From NCBI GenBank assembly GCA_034434835.1, contig DAOTXX010000076.1, positions 15,358-79,357 on the forward strand: a DNA stretch of 64,000 nt. The letters are read 5' to 3'. The stretch's first letter is position 1. Each line of letters begins with the position of its first letter. Positions 45,890 to 55,338 of this stretch are shown in pieces. The notes under the pieces were generated by a model. That model searched no databases. It worked only from the letters and a program-made list of their open reading frames with translations, and was not told the origin of the DNA. This DNA is from JBGLNJ01 sp034434835. GTDB taxonomy: Bacteria; Chloroflexota; Anaerolineae; Fen-1058. The position numbers and the translations under genes are program-made.

Positions 45890-47131
45890 ATGACGAGTAC
45901 CACACGAGGCCCTCTGCGCGCCGGCGCCGCCAAAGTGGATATTACTCCCACGGATCTCACTGGCTTAACCAACCTCTGGAGACGTCCCTTCGAGGGTGTG
46001 CATGATCCAATCTTTCTACGTGCCCTGGTGGTGGACAACGGCATCAACACCGCTGCCATTGTGGCTGCCGACCTTGTCGAATTTGGCGACACGAGTTCTG
46101 TGCGCGATCGGATCGCCAGAGAGATCGGCATTCCTGCTAGCCACATCATCATCACAGCTAGCCACGATCACAATGCTCCTCGGGTCGGAGTAGTCACCCC
46201 CGGGGCAACTGCACACGAGGGTGGACCTGCGACAGCGGCATATACGGAGAAGGTCTATGACCAGATCGTCGAGGTTGTGCGGCAGGCCAAGGCGGCGCTG
46301 CAACCGGCGCAGGTGGGTATCGGCACCGGTACAGCCGACGTCAATACGAACCGCGACATGTACACGGCAGAGGGTTGGAAGCTTGGCGTCAATCCAGAAG
46401 GTCCTTCTGACAAGACTGTCTGGGTCGTCAGGTTCGAAACCACTTCCGGCGAGCTGATTGCCATCCTGATGAACTATGCTGTTCATTCGGTGGTGCTGGG
46501 CGCGGAGAACCGCCTGTTGACGGGAGATCTTGCCGGAGCGGTGGAGCGATTCGTCGAGCAGTACTACCACGACAAAGTGGTGGCCCTTTGGACGCTTGGC
46601 CCTGCGGGGGACCAGAACCCCAAATACGTGAGCTGGGGCACAACTTTCGGGAAGGGTGACCATGAACCCGGCTACTCTCTCATGGATGCCCTGGGGCAGA
46701 TCGTGGGAGAAGAAGTGGTGCGGGTGGCGGGTCGGATCGAACATATGGCCTCAGAAGCACGCATTGAGGCAGACGAGCGAGTGGTGTCTTGTCCGGCAAG
46801 AATTCCTATCCGCGACCCCCAACGCGACGGGCTAAAGATTCAGCGAGTTGATTCCTTGAGCATTCACCTGGGGCTTGTGTTGATTAACCACATTGCGCTG
46901 ACCTCCGTCTCTGGCGAGGTGGTAACCAAGCTTTATTGTCACCTCAAAAAGGACTCACCCTTTACGAATACCATCCTGATCACCCTGGCAAATGACCGGG
47001 TCGGCTACATCGTTGACGATGCCTCCTATGACATCCCTACCTTTGAATCAACAAACACGCCGCTCCAACGAGGATATGCCGAGGCTGCCATCGTCCATGG
47101 CTTGGTGGAGATGATGAGCCAATACCAGTAA
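45890..47131 (+). CDS. Neutral/alkaline ceramidase-like hydrolase
   Basis: 413 residues. The start region LRAGAAKVDITPTDLTGL and the metal-binding motif SHDHNAP (His92, His94) match the N-terminal domain of neutral/alkaline non-lysosomal ceramidases, which are zinc amidases. Many bacterial relatives of this length are not ceramidases but unknown hydrolases found with sugar or aromatic catabolic genes. No signal peptide is present. I chose the ATG at 45890, preceded by GGGAG; an ATG at 45875 is an alternative. Possible role: hydrolysis of an amide or ester in the same substrate as the upstream esterase. Confidence 0.83.
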   Translation: MTSTTRGPLRAGAAKVDITPTDLTGLTNLWRRPFEGVHDPIFLRALVVDNGINTAAIVAADLVEFGDTSSVRDRIAREIGIPASHIIITASHDHNAPRVGVVTPGATAHEGGPATAAYTEKVYDQIVEVVRQAKAALQPAQVGIGTGTADVNTNRDMYTAEGWKLGVNPEGPSDKTVWVVRFETTSGELIAILMNYAVHSVVLGAENRLLTGDLAGAVERFVEQYYHDKVVALWTLGPAGDQNPKYVSWGTTFGKGDHEPGYSLMDALGQIVGEEVVRVAGRIEHMASEARIEADERVVSCPARIPIRDPQRDGLKIQRVDSLSIHLGLVLINHIALTSVSGEVVTKLYCHLKKDSPFTNTILITLANDRVGYIVDDASYDIPTFESTNTPLQRGYAEAAIVHGLVEMMSQYQ

Positions 47132-47214
47132 CCTTGCGCTGTGCTCATCTCGCTGTATTCTGGCATATATTGATTAGACAAGACTGAGCCTTTGGTTGTC
47201 GGAGGTATGGTGTA

Positions 47215-48000
47215 ATGTCCAACACTGTTTTTCATTCCAGGCCGATTTGCACGAATACTTGGCTCATCCAGGGCGAAGGCAGCAATTCATATCTGGTTGT
47301 TGGCGACCAGAGTGGTGTGGTGATTGACACGGGATTCGCGACAGAAAACATACAGGCATATGCACAGTCATTGACGGACAAGCCGGTCAAGATGGCGGCC
47401 AATACCCATGGCCACTTTGATCATACCGGCGGCAACGGTTGGTTTGCTTGCGCTTATATGAGCGCCAAGGCGATTGAGATCGCCAAGATCCCGTATCCCA
47501 GCAAGGCTTCATTGGATTATCCATTGGATTATCTAGTCACGATTGTGGGGGACGGCGATAAAATTGATTTGGGTAACCGAGCACTCGAGGTCATCGAGAT
47601 TCCGGCACATGCCCCGAGCAGCATCGCTTTCCTGGATAGGAAGGAACGGATCATGTTTACTGGGGACGAGGTGGGGAGTGGTGTCATGCTTGTTTGGATG
47701 CAGGATGAACCGCAACCCACAGTCGAGCAGCACGCCCGAAATATGGAAAAACTGTTAAAGCACCGAAAAGAGTTCGATTTTATCTGCGCCGGCCATGAAC
47801 TGGTGATGGGAGACGCCTCGCTGGTAGAGGATTATCTGGAGCACGACCGTCGCATCATGTCGGGTATGGAAGGGGAGCCGTGGGTTCCGCATCCCGGTGA
47901 TGCAGCGGATTTCCACATGCCACAACCCGAGTTCAAGCGCGTTTCCGTCTACAAAGGCACATCCATTGGTTATGATCTTCGGTATATCTACAACAAGTGA
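47215..48000 (+). CDS. Metallo-beta-lactamase-fold hydrolase
   Basis: 261 residues. The metal motif THGHFDHTGG supplies His65, His67, Asp69 and His70. Further ligands are probably the histidine in IPAHAPSS, Asp in FTGDEVG and His in CAGHEL. The usual HTPGHT motif is altered to PAHAPSS. It may be a lactonase, thioesterase or phosphodiesterase-type enzyme; no closer family can be read. It follows the ceramidase-like gene by 83 nt with TCGGAGG before the ATG. Confidence 0.87.
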   Translation: MSNTVFHSRPICTNTWLIQGEGSNSYLVVGDQSGVVIDTGFATENIQAYAQSLTDKPVKMAANTHGHFDHTGGNGWFACAYMSAKAIEIAKIPYPSKASLDYPLDYLVTIVGDGDKIDLGNRALEVIEIPAHAPSSIAFLDRKERIMFTGDEVGSGVMLVWMQDEPQPTVEQHARNMEKLLKHRKEFDFICAGHELVMGDASLVEDYLEHDRRIMSGMEGEPWVPHPGDAADFHMPQPEFKRVSVYKGTSIGYDLRYIYNK

Positions 48001-48082
48001 TGCGAGCAACGAATTCGCTGTCCGCAGTCCTGGAATCAGATGCCAATGAGGCATTTAAAATACTGGAGTCTGGCAAATCTCC

Positions 48083-48141
48083 GGAGTCAAGCCTTTAGGC
48101 GGCTATACCTGGCGGTCAAAACCGGCTAAAGCCTTGACTCC
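48083..48141. repeat. GGAGTCAAGCC hairpin element in a 398-nt gap
   Basis: The 20-nt arms 48083-48102 and 48122-48141 pair with two mismatches around a 19-nt centre. Its layout (GGAGT..GGC TTTAGG ... CTAAAG.CTTGACTCC) matches the element at 29514-29562. The rest of the gap 48001-48398 shows no gene. A strong ribosome-site-like AAAGGAGGTGCAAC at 48195-48208 is not followed by a coding frame I can support. Confidence 0.5.
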
Positions 48142-48398
48142 AACCCAAGATATGGCACTTGTCAAAGTCCAGTTAAAATAAAACACACGTTAAAGAAAGG
48201 AGGTGCAACAAAGCGAGAGTAGAGCAGTTGTTTAGTCCTGGAGCAGACGAGATTAAACATCGAGTCTACTTCGACAGGCTGTGCAGAGCGGGCAAGTTTC
48301 CTGTGGGGCACTCGCCCGTGTGATGCCAGTTCTGTTCATAGCGTCCAAGCCGGAGTGAAGCCCTGCAATACAAAAACCACCAATCTTGGAGGAGCAAA

Positions 48399-50030
48399 AT
48401 GAACAAGCTAGGGAGCATCCTTGCTTTGCTCGTCGTCGTTTCTTTGCTGGGCGCGTGCGCCACGCCAACCCCAGCGCCGACTCAACCGCCCGCCGCGGCA
48501 CCGACTAAACCGCCTGCCGCCGCGCCGACCACTGCGCCGGCTACCACCATTGCTTCCCAGGTCACCGTTGCCATTGGTGCTGACCCCGCCAATCTATCTC
48601 CGTTCACCGGCATGAGTATGGGGCGTATCGCGGTCCTCAAGACCATTTATGAGTATCTGCTTGAGGTGGATACGATGGGTGGCAATGCCGTCCCTATGAT
48701 CGCCAAGAGCGTTGAGAAGATTGGGGACAAGACCTACAAGGTGACGATCTTCGACTATGTCAAAGACAGCGCTGGCAACAAGATTACTGCCGCCGACATC
48801 GCCTGGTCGTACAACGCCGGCATCGCCGCGGGACAACTGCGTCCACTGGGAGACATCGCCTCAGTCAAAGCCACGGGTGACTACACAGTGGAATTTGTGT
48901 TCAAAGTAGATTATGGCCCAGGTGGACTGGACAAGGTACTCACCGAATGTCCCATTGTCAGCCAGAAGGCTTATGAAGCCAGCCCGGACAAGTTTGCCAC
49001 CAAGCCGGTGACTACCGGCCCTTATGTCCTGACGCAGTATGTCCCCGGCGCTAGTCTCACGTTTGAAAGACGCGCGGATTACTGGCAGACGGATCCCAAG
49101 TACCGAACCCTTTTCAGCCAAGCCAACGTTCAAAAGATCGTCTTCCAGATCATCACTGAGCCAGCTCAACATGCGATTGCCCTGGAGACCGGCAAAGCCG
49201 ACGTTTCTGCGAGCGTGACTGGAGACGATGTTGCCCGTTTCGAGTCCAACCCCAAGTTCACCGTATTCAAGTTCCGGGATAACCTGACCCAGGTGCTGGA
49301 ATTCAACGGTTCTGCAGGGAATCCTTTTACCAAGAAAGAGTTGAGGCAGGCTGTCGCCTATGCCATTGATACCAAGGCGATGTGTCAAGCCGTAGCCCCA
49401 GGCGCCTGTGCTGTAGCACATACTATTGGCAACAGCAATTTCGGCGGCTATCAGACCAAATGGGACACTGAACCATACTACGAGTTCAACCTGGCAAAGG
49501 CAAAAGAACTTTTAGCAGCCGCCGGTTACAAGCCAGGCGACCTGAAGGTCAAGTTGTTGGGCCAAAACGATACCCGCATCGGGCTGATGGCTCAGGTCAT
49601 CCAGGCTTCGCTCAAAGAACTCGGGATCACTGTGGAAATCAACCTGGTGGAACCGGCTGTATACAATCAAGTGTCGCTTGACCCCAAGGCGTATGACCTG
49701 CTGCTTAATGCGGCCGCAGGAGGGGATTTCATCTTCAACCCCTGGCTACTTCTCGGTGACCACAATCGGAACAAGGGTACAACCCACAATTTTTTCAAAG
49801 ACGACAAGTTGCAGGAGCTTCTGATGACTGTTAGTAGTGCGGGCGGCTTCACCCCGGCAAATCTTGATGCCTGCCACCAGTACCTGAAGGAGCAACTGTA
49901 TGCCTATGGTATGCTTTCCTATCTGAACAACGTCGCGAGTGTCAAGGGCATTAACAAAATCGTCAGGGATACCAGAGGCCAGATCATTCCAGGCGCCTGC
50001 GAATACGCCAGCGACTTTAAAGCGAAATAA
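48399..50030 (+). CDS. ABC transporter substrate-binding lipoprotein, family 5
   Basis: 543 residues. Lipoprotein signal with lipobox LGAC near residue 20, then a proline/alanine/threonine linker. The mature family 5 fold has the early motif DPANLSPFTG, the TGPYVLTQYVPG turn, and KELRQAVAYAIDTKAMCQA in the second lobe. GGAGGAG precedes the ATG. It heads a complete Dpp/Opp-type importer (two permeases, two ATPases) running to 53991. Ligand unknown: peptides, or glycoconjugates in view of the esterases around it. Confidence 0.93.
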   Translation: MNKLGSILALLVVVSLLGACATPTPAPTQPPAAAPTKPPAAAPTTAPATTIASQVTVAIGADPANLSPFTGMSMGRIAVLKTIYEYLLEVDTMGGNAVPMIAKSVEKIGDKTYKVTIFDYVKDSAGNKITAADIAWSYNAGIAAGQLRPLGDIASVKATGDYTVEFVFKVDYGPGGLDKVLTECPIVSQKAYEASPDKFATKPVTTGPYVLTQYVPGASLTFERRADYWQTDPKYRTLFSQANVQKIVFQIITEPAQHAIALETGKADVSASVTGDDVARFESNPKFTVFKFRDNLTQVLEFNGSAGNPFTKKELRQAVAYAIDTKAMCQAVAPGACAVAHTIGNSNFGGYQTKWDTEPYYEFNLAKAKELLAAAGYKPGDLKVKLLGQNDTRIGLMAQVIQASLKELGITVEINLVEPAVYNQVSLDPKAYDLLLNAAAGGDFIFNPWLLLGDHNRNKGTTHNFFKDDKLQELLMTVSSAGGFTPANLDACHQYLKEQLYAYGMLSYLNNVASVKGINKIVRDTRGQIIPGACEYASDFKAK

Positions 50031-50043
50031 GGCATCTTCTTCG

Positions 50044-50082
50044 AGACCTGTCAGGTTCGCTTCACGGAAACCTGACAGGTCT
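50044..50082. terminator. 14-bp palindrome after the binding-protein gene
   Basis: The arms 50044-50057 and 50069-50082 (AGACCTGTCAGGTT type) are perfectly complementary with an 11-nt loop, starting 14 nt after the stop codon. Like the hairpin at 1422-1458 it separates a binding-protein gene from its permease genes, so it may stabilise the upstream message. Confidence 0.55.
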
Positions 50083-50184
50083 GACCCTGCGGCTATGCGG
50101 CACTGCTTGAACATTCACGTCAGTGTATGTGGGAGTGGTGCCGCCTATTGTCAGATCACCCTACGTTTGGCGAGGTTTTCATCA

Positions 50185-51141
50185 ATGGGCAGATATATAT
50201 TGAGACGGCTCATCCAGTTGATCCCGGTGGTCCTGGGGGTGACCATCTTGGTCTTTACGATCATGTTTTTTATTCCGGGCGACCCTGTAAAGTTGATGCT
50301 CGGTGCAGATGCAACCCCTGCGGATATCGCAGCCTTGCGGCAACAGCTGGGCTTGGACGATCCCTATCTCGTGCGCCTCGGCAGATTTGTCGGGGGTATC
50401 GTCCTGCATTTCGATTTCGGCGAGTCCTGGGTCTATCGTACCCCTGTCACCACGGAACTGCTGAACCGTTTTCCGCGCACGCTAACCATCGCGGTGGTCT
50501 GCATATTGCTGCAGATTTTTTTGGGCACCCCCTTGGGAATCATCGCCGCGCTTGATCGCAATGGCTGGGGTGATCGTCTCGCGATGTTCATTGCGTTGTT
50601 CGGTGTATCTATGCCCAATTTCTGGATTGCTTTGATGTTGGTCCTCTTTTTCTCGGTGCAACTTGGCTGGTTGCCCCCGTACGGCATCGGTGGATGGGAG
50701 TACTATATTCTTCCCTGCATTGCCAATGCCTTTCCCGGCATTGCGACGCAAGCCCGGCAGACCCGCTCAAGCATGCTGGAAGTCATCCGTTCCGACTACA
50801 TCACGACCGCTCGAGCCAAGGGCATGTCTGAACTGCGGATCCTTCTCAGGCACGCCCTCCCGAATGCCCTGCTGCCGGTCATCACCATCATCGGGAATGG
50901 CATGGGCATGTTGCTTGCCGGCACGGTCGTCATCGAAGCAATTTTCTCCATTCCTGGCGTCGGCATGTACCTAGTCGGGGGGATCAACAACCGGGATTAC
51001 AACATCGTCCAGAGTTCGGTGATCTTTTTGGCGCTTGCCTTCACCCTGATCATGCTACTGGTAGACCTCGCGTATGCTTTCATTGATCCCCGGATCAGGG
51101 TTCAGTTCGCGGGCAAGAAGAGGAGAAAACACCATGCTTGA
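50185..51141 (+). CDS. ABC transporter permease, DppB type
   Basis: 318 residues, normal for DppB. It begins MGRYILRRLIQLIPVVLGVT with the first membrane helix, followed by the family motif FFIPGDPVKLMLG and QLGLDDPYLVR. The EAA loop (RAKGMSELRILLRHALPNAL) lies near residue 225. The open frame extends upstream to 49939 but that part shows no family features; the ATG at 50185, with GAGG 9 nt before it, gives the typical N-terminus. It overlaps the next permease gene by 8 nt. Confidence 0.93.
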   Translation: MGRYILRRLIQLIPVVLGVTILVFTIMFFIPGDPVKLMLGADATPADIAALRQQLGLDDPYLVRLGRFVGGIVLHFDFGESWVYRTPVTTELLNRFPRTLTIAVVCILLQIFLGTPLGIIAALDRNGWGDRLAMFIALFGVSMPNFWIALMLVLFFSVQLGWLPPYGIGGWEYYILPCIANAFPGIATQARQTRSSMLEVIRSDYITTARAKGMSELRILLRHALPNALLPVITIIGNGMGMLLAGTVVIEAIFSIPGVGMYLVGGINNRDYNIVQSSVIFLALAFTLIMLLVDLAYAFIDPRIRVQFAGKKRRKHHA

Positions 51142-52024
51142 CGCTACAACCACAATGGAAGCCCAAGTGCCCAAAGTTAAGAAGCACGGCGAATTTTATA
51201 TCGTTACCCGGCGATTGTCCAAAAATCCAACCGCCATTATCGGTTTTGTGGTGGCTGCACTCCTGGCGCTCATGGCGATTCTTGCCCCACTGATTGCCCC
51301 CTATCCATATGATAAACAGGATTTGTTACACACCCGCGCTGCCCCGTCTGCGCAGTACATTTTCGGTACGGACGAACTGGGACGTGACGTTTTTAGCAAG
51401 ATAGTGTGGGGAAGTCGTTTCTCCTTGAGCGTCGGGTTTCTAGCGGTTCTTTTTAGCTCAGTGACTGGCATGCTGTTGGGGGCCATCGCCGGCTATTTTG
51501 GTGGTATTGTGGATGATGTCATCATGCGCTTGATGGATGTGATTCATTCGATCCCCAGTATCCTGCTCGTCATCACTATCTCTGTCGTATTGGGTCCTGG
51601 CTTTTTTAACACTGTGCTTGCACTTGGCTTCGGTGGTATTACGATGGCTTGCCGCCTGACGCGGGCGGCGGTCTTGGGCATCCGGCATCAGGCGTATCTG
51701 GAAGCCGCCATCTCCATCAATGCCAGCACACCCCGCATTATTCTCAGACATGTCATTCCGAACAGTTTTGCTCCCGTGTTGGTATCGGCAAGCATGAGCA
51801 TCGGTAACGTGATCATGGCGGCAGCCATGCTCGGCTTTCTTGGCCTCGGCGTTCAACCTCCTATGCCCGAATGGGGCTCGATGATTGCGGGGGGGCGCAA
51901 CCTGATCCGTAGTTGTCCCTGGATGGTCACTTTTCCGGGTATCTTTATCATGCTTACGGTCCTGGCGTTCAATATGTTTGGCGACGGCCTGCGCGACGCC
52001 CTGGATCCAAGACTCAAGAGTTAA
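51134..52024 (+). CDS. ABC transporter permease, DppC type
   Basis: 296 residues, standard DppC size and without the large insert found in the 2603-3853 permease. First helix near residues 38-58, then FGTDELGRDVFSKIVWGSRF, and five membrane helices with an EAA-type loop (ISINASTPRIILRHVIPNSF). The ATG at 51134 has GAGGAGAAAACACC upstream. Forms the translocation pore with the overlapping DppB-type permease. Confidence 0.93.
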   Translation: MLDATTTMEAQVPKVKKHGEFYIVTRRLSKNPTAIIGFVVAALLALMAILAPLIAPYPYDKQDLLHTRAAPSAQYIFGTDELGRDVFSKIVWGSRFSLSVGFLAVLFSSVTGMLLGAIAGYFGGIVDDVIMRLMDVIHSIPSILLVITISVVLGPGFFNTVLALGFGGITMACRLTRAAVLGIRHQAYLEAAISINASTPRIILRHVIPNSFAPVLVSASMSIGNVIMAAAMLGFLGLGVQPPMPEWGSMIAGGRNLIRSCPWMVTFPGIFIMLTVLAFNMFGDGLRDALDPRLKS

Positions 52025-52040
52025 GGATGAAACGTATACC

Positions 52041-53024
52041 ATGAAGTCTAGCAATGATGCTTTCCTATCAGTAAGAAATTTGGTGGTGGAATACACGGCA
52101 GAAGACCGGGTCATCCATGCAGTAAATGGGGTCTCATTCGATCTGGAACGCAGTAAGACCTTTGGACTGGTCGGTGAAACCGGCTCGGGCAAGACGACCA
52201 TTCCCAAGGCAATCCTGCGCATCCTTCCCGATCCTCCCGCAAAAATCAGAGGTGGGGAAATATACCTGGATGGTGTTGACCTCCTGAAACTTGGCGAGAA
52301 AGAAATGCGCAAAATCCGTGGTCGGAAAATATCCATGATCTTCCAGGACCCGATGACAGCGCTGAATCCAATCATGAAGATCGGAGATCAAATTGCCGAA
52401 GTGATCAAAATACATAATGACATTACCTGGCACGAGGCAAAGGCACGCGCTGTCAAGATGCTGGAAACAGTCGGGATACCCGGGGACCGCTATGCTGAAT
52501 ATCCCTTCCAGTTTTCCGGCGGCATGAGCCAGCGCGTTGTGATTGCCATGGCGCTGGCTTGCAGCCCTGAACTACTGATTGCAGACGAACCGACGAGCGC
52601 ACTGGATGTAACCATTCAGGCACAGGTGCTGGAAATGATTAACAAGCTGAGGAAAGATTTCAATACCTCCATGATTATGATCTCACACAACCTGGGTGTA
52701 GTCGCGGAATCATGCGATGACTTGGCTGTCATTTATGCGGGCGAAATCGTTGAACTCGGCAGCAAGGAAGCAATCTTTGATCGTCCGACACATCCATATA
52801 CCCTGGGACTGCTCAGAGCAGTTCCCACTCTGAATGAAGAAAAAGAAAGACTGAATCCAATTCCTGGTTTGCCGCCTGATCCCTGCAATCTGCCTGTGGG
52901 CTGCCATTTTCACCCCCGCTGCCCCCTTGTCACGGAACGGTGCAAAAGCCACAAGATCGCCTTGAGAGAGACTGAACCGGGACATTTCTGCCGTTGCATC
53001 AACGTTACTGGACCGGAGAGATGA
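52041..53024 (+). CDS. ABC transporter ATPase, DppD type
   Basis: 327 residues: Walker A GETGSGKTT, signature FSGGMSQR, Walker B LLIADEPTSALD, and the Opp/Dpp C-terminal domain with cysteines C-x5-GCHFHPRC...C at about residues 288-325. The lysine-serine of the Walker A is replaced by lysine-threonine, which is functional. ATG at 52041 is preceded by AAGGATG. The next ATPase starts one base after its stop. Confidence 0.93.
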   Translation: MKSSNDAFLSVRNLVVEYTAEDRVIHAVNGVSFDLERSKTFGLVGETGSGKTTIPKAILRILPDPPAKIRGGEIYLDGVDLLKLGEKEMRKIRGRKISMIFQDPMTALNPIMKIGDQIAEVIKIHNDITWHEAKARAVKMLETVGIPGDRYAEYPFQFSGGMSQRVVIAMALACSPELLIADEPTSALDVTIQAQVLEMINKLRKDFNTSMIMISHNLGVVAESCDDLAVIYAGEIVELGSKEAIFDRPTHPYTLGLLRAVPTLNEEKERLNPIPGLPPDPCNLPVGCHFHPRCPLVTERCKSHKIALRETEPGHFCRCINVTGPER

Positions 53025-53025
53025 T

Positions 53026-53991
53026 ATGTCGGCATTAGTCGAAGTAAAAAACCTAAAGAAATATTTTGAAACTCCCCGGGGACTGCTGCATGCCGTTGAC
53101 GATGTCTCCCTTTCGATTGAAAAGGGTAAGACAATGGGGATTGTCGGTGAATCCGGTTGTGGCAAATCTACGCTGGGACGCGTCATCATCCATCTGCTGG
53201 ATAGCACCGGTGGCTCGATTTACTTTGAAGGGGAAGACGTAACAGAGGTAAATTCAAGCAAGTTGCGAAAACTGCGTGAAAATATGAGGATCATCTTCCA
53301 GGACCCGTACTCTTCCCTGAACCCCAGGATGACTGTAGAGCAGACGATTACAGAACCCTTGATCATCTGTGGTCGTTATTCTAAAAAGGAACGGCTGGAG
53401 GAAATGGAGCGCTTGATGACCCTGGTTGGACTTGACCAGCGTTTCAGGCAATCCTACCCGCATGAATTGTCGGGCGGCCAAAGGCAGCGAGTCGGCATTG
53501 CTCGCGCATTGGCATTGAATCCAAATTTCATCGTCTGTGATGAACCCGTTTCGTCGTTGGATATCTCCGTGCAGGCGCAGATTCTGAATCTGCTTCAGGA
53601 TCTCCAGGCGCAACACGGACTCACATACATGTTCATCACTCATGATCTGTCGGTGGCTCGCCATGTTTCGAATGACATTTGCGTCATGTACCTGGGTCAG
53701 CTCGTTGAGACCAGCCCCTCCAAGGAACTCTTCAAGCATCCGCTGCATCCTTACACTCAGGCGCTTATTTCTGCGGTCCCCACTCTAGATATTCACCGCA
53801 AGAAAGAACGCATCATTCTGGAGGGCGAAATCACTTCTCCGATCCATCCGAAACCCGGCTGCCGTTTTGCTAAACGATGTAAATATGAATGCAAACCATG
53901 TCATGCCCCGCAACATCTTGAAGAAATATTGCCTAACCACTTTGTTGCTTGCTGCAGAGTCAGAGAAATCAACACTATAAGGGGACAGTAG
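53026..53991 (+). CDS. ABC transporter ATPase, DppF type
   Basis: 321 residues: Walker A GESGCGKST, signature LSGGQRQR, Walker B FIVCDEPVSSLD, H-loop FITHDL, and a C-terminal cysteine-containing Opp/Dpp domain (CRFAKRCKYECKPC). It is full length, unlike the OppF-type ATPase at 4878-5690. Start overlaps the upstream stop region (ATGATATG). Last gene of the importer; the esterase gene follows after 117 nt. Confidence 0.93.
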   Translation: MSALVEVKNLKKYFETPRGLLHAVDDVSLSIEKGKTMGIVGESGCGKSTLGRVIIHLLDSTGGSIYFEGEDVTEVNSSKLRKLRENMRIIFQDPYSSLNPRMTVEQTITEPLIICGRYSKKERLEEMERLMTLVGLDQRFRQSYPHELSGGQRQRVGIARALALNPNFIVCDEPVSSLDISVQAQILNLLQDLQAQHGLTYMFITHDLSVARHVSNDICVMYLGQLVETSPSKELFKHPLHPYTQALISAVPTLDIHRKKERIILEGEITSPIHPKPGCRFAKRCKYECKPCHAPQHLEEILPNHFVACCRVREINTIRGQ

Positions 53992-54108
53992 GCATGATTC
54001 ATGTTGCTACCGTAAAGACTGCCAAAGCCCAACGCTTGATGAAAGCGTTCGGCTGGAGAGAGCCTTGCTAAACTTGGCCGGAATCTTATCGTCGTCAGGA
54101 GCAGACTC

Positions 54109-55338
54109 ATGAATGAATACATTCTGAGTGTCACAGCGGTTGCCCAAGTCTTCCCCGATGGGCAAAAGATCACCGCCGCCATCGTGGAATTTGACCGGGA
54201 TATCGCCAACGAAAAACTATCCCCGGCTCTGTTCTCCGTGAAGGACAGAACCGTTACAAAGATTTATGCCAACGCCGAGCCTACACGGGCAGCGCAGGGC
54301 AAAAATGGAAAATATGTCATCATCGAGCTTTCCTTAGAGGATGCGGAAGCGCAGGTTTTGCCCAAGCCCATACCTAGACCCAGAATCCCAGGTGAACAGT
54401 TCCCCAAGATTCCACTAAGGGTTCGCAAGCCGCTGACTCTCAGCGTCAAACAACTCGGTGATATTGCCGCCGTGGACGGAACTCTTCTGCCTGCTTGCGG
54501 AGACGAGATCGTTTCCACCAAAGCGTCCCAGCCCATCGTAGAAGATTTCCAGCAGTATGAACACAAGGGCATCCCCTATAACCTCTTTGTCCCGAAAGAC
54601 TATGATGGAAAAAAACTGTATCCCCTGGTGCTGTTTATTGCCGATCTCAGCGCTAACAGCGATGATCCCCTTCTGCCATTGGTACAGGGCATCGGCGGTG
54701 TGGTCTGGGCAACCCCCGAGGAGCAAGCCAAGCATCCCTGCTTCGTCCTGGTTCCCCAGATTCCCCACGGCGTTTTTCTAACTAGAGATGACTTTACGGT
54801 ATCGCCAGAACTGGAAATCATCAAAGAACTTGTAGATGATGTGGTGAACCGGTATAACATTGACAAGAACCGCATCTACACCACTGGCCAGTCTCAGGGC
54901 TGTATGGCGTCTTGCGAACTGAATGTGCGATACCCGGATTATTTCGCGGCATCCCTGCTAGTATCGGGACAATGGAACCCTGAGACGATGGCAGCAAAAC
55001 TGACGAAAAAGAATTTGTTTATCGCCCTTTCTGAAGGCGGGCTGCGGGAATTCCCGGGTATGAACGCTGTGACCGCTGCCCTGGAAGCAGCGGGAGCGAA
55101 GGTCGCCCGCGCCTATCTGAATGCCCGGAAGAGCAAAGAAGAGCTCAATGCCGATGTGAGGAAATTGATCGCCACCGGTGCCAACATCCTGTACGCCATT
55201 TACGACGCCAAAACAGTCCTGCCCGATGATGGGAAGGAGCACCCGCAAATAAATCATCACAGCCGTGGCTGGGAGATTACCTACGATATCGAAGCCGTAC
55301 GGGATTGGTTGTTTTCCCAGGTCAGGAGGCAAGCATAA
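54109..55338 (+). CDS. Two-domain esterase, PHB-depolymerase/EstA-like
   Basis: 409 residues. The N-terminal part (about 1-145) is beta-rich and immunoglobulin-like; the C-terminal part is an alpha/beta hydrolase with Ser262 in TGQSQGC and a histidine pair at 383-384 (NHHSRGW). The LFVPKDYDGKKLYPLVLFIA segment is typical of predicted peptidase/esterases similar to Thermotoga EstA and PHB depolymerases. No signal peptide is apparent. AGGAGCAGACTC precedes the ATG. Its stop overlaps the first ferredoxin start by one base (TAATG), so the esterase and the redox pair form one operon. Confidence 0.84.
   Translation: MNEYILSVTAVAQVFPDGQKITAAIVEFDRDIANEKLSPALFSVKDRTVTKIYANAEPTRAAQGKNGKYVIIELSLEDAEAQVLPKPIPRPRIPGEQFPKIPLRVRKPLTLSVKQLGDIAAVDGTLLPACGDEIVSTKASQPIVEDFQQYEHKGIPYNLFVPKDYDGKKLYPLVLFIADLSANSDDPLLPLVQGIGGVVWATPEEQAKHPCFVLVPQIPHGVFLTRDDFTVSPELEIIKELVDDVVNRYNIDKNRIYTTGQSQGCMASCELNVRYPDYFAASLLVSGQWNPETMAAKLTKKNLFIALSEGGLREFPGMNAVTAALEAAGAKVARAYLNARKSKEELNADVRKLIATGANILYAIYDAKTVLPDDGKEHPQINHHSRGWEITYDIEAVRDWLFSQVRRQA

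Noticed and set aside
48195..48208. Strong ribosome-site-like AAAGGAGGTGCAAC
   Set aside because: No start codon at proper distance opens a plausible reading frame before 48399.
53994..54071. A 25-codon small frame between the DppF-type and esterase genes
   Set aside because: It has an ATG and a GGGGA upstream, but it is too short, and without homology or context I cannot support it as a gene.
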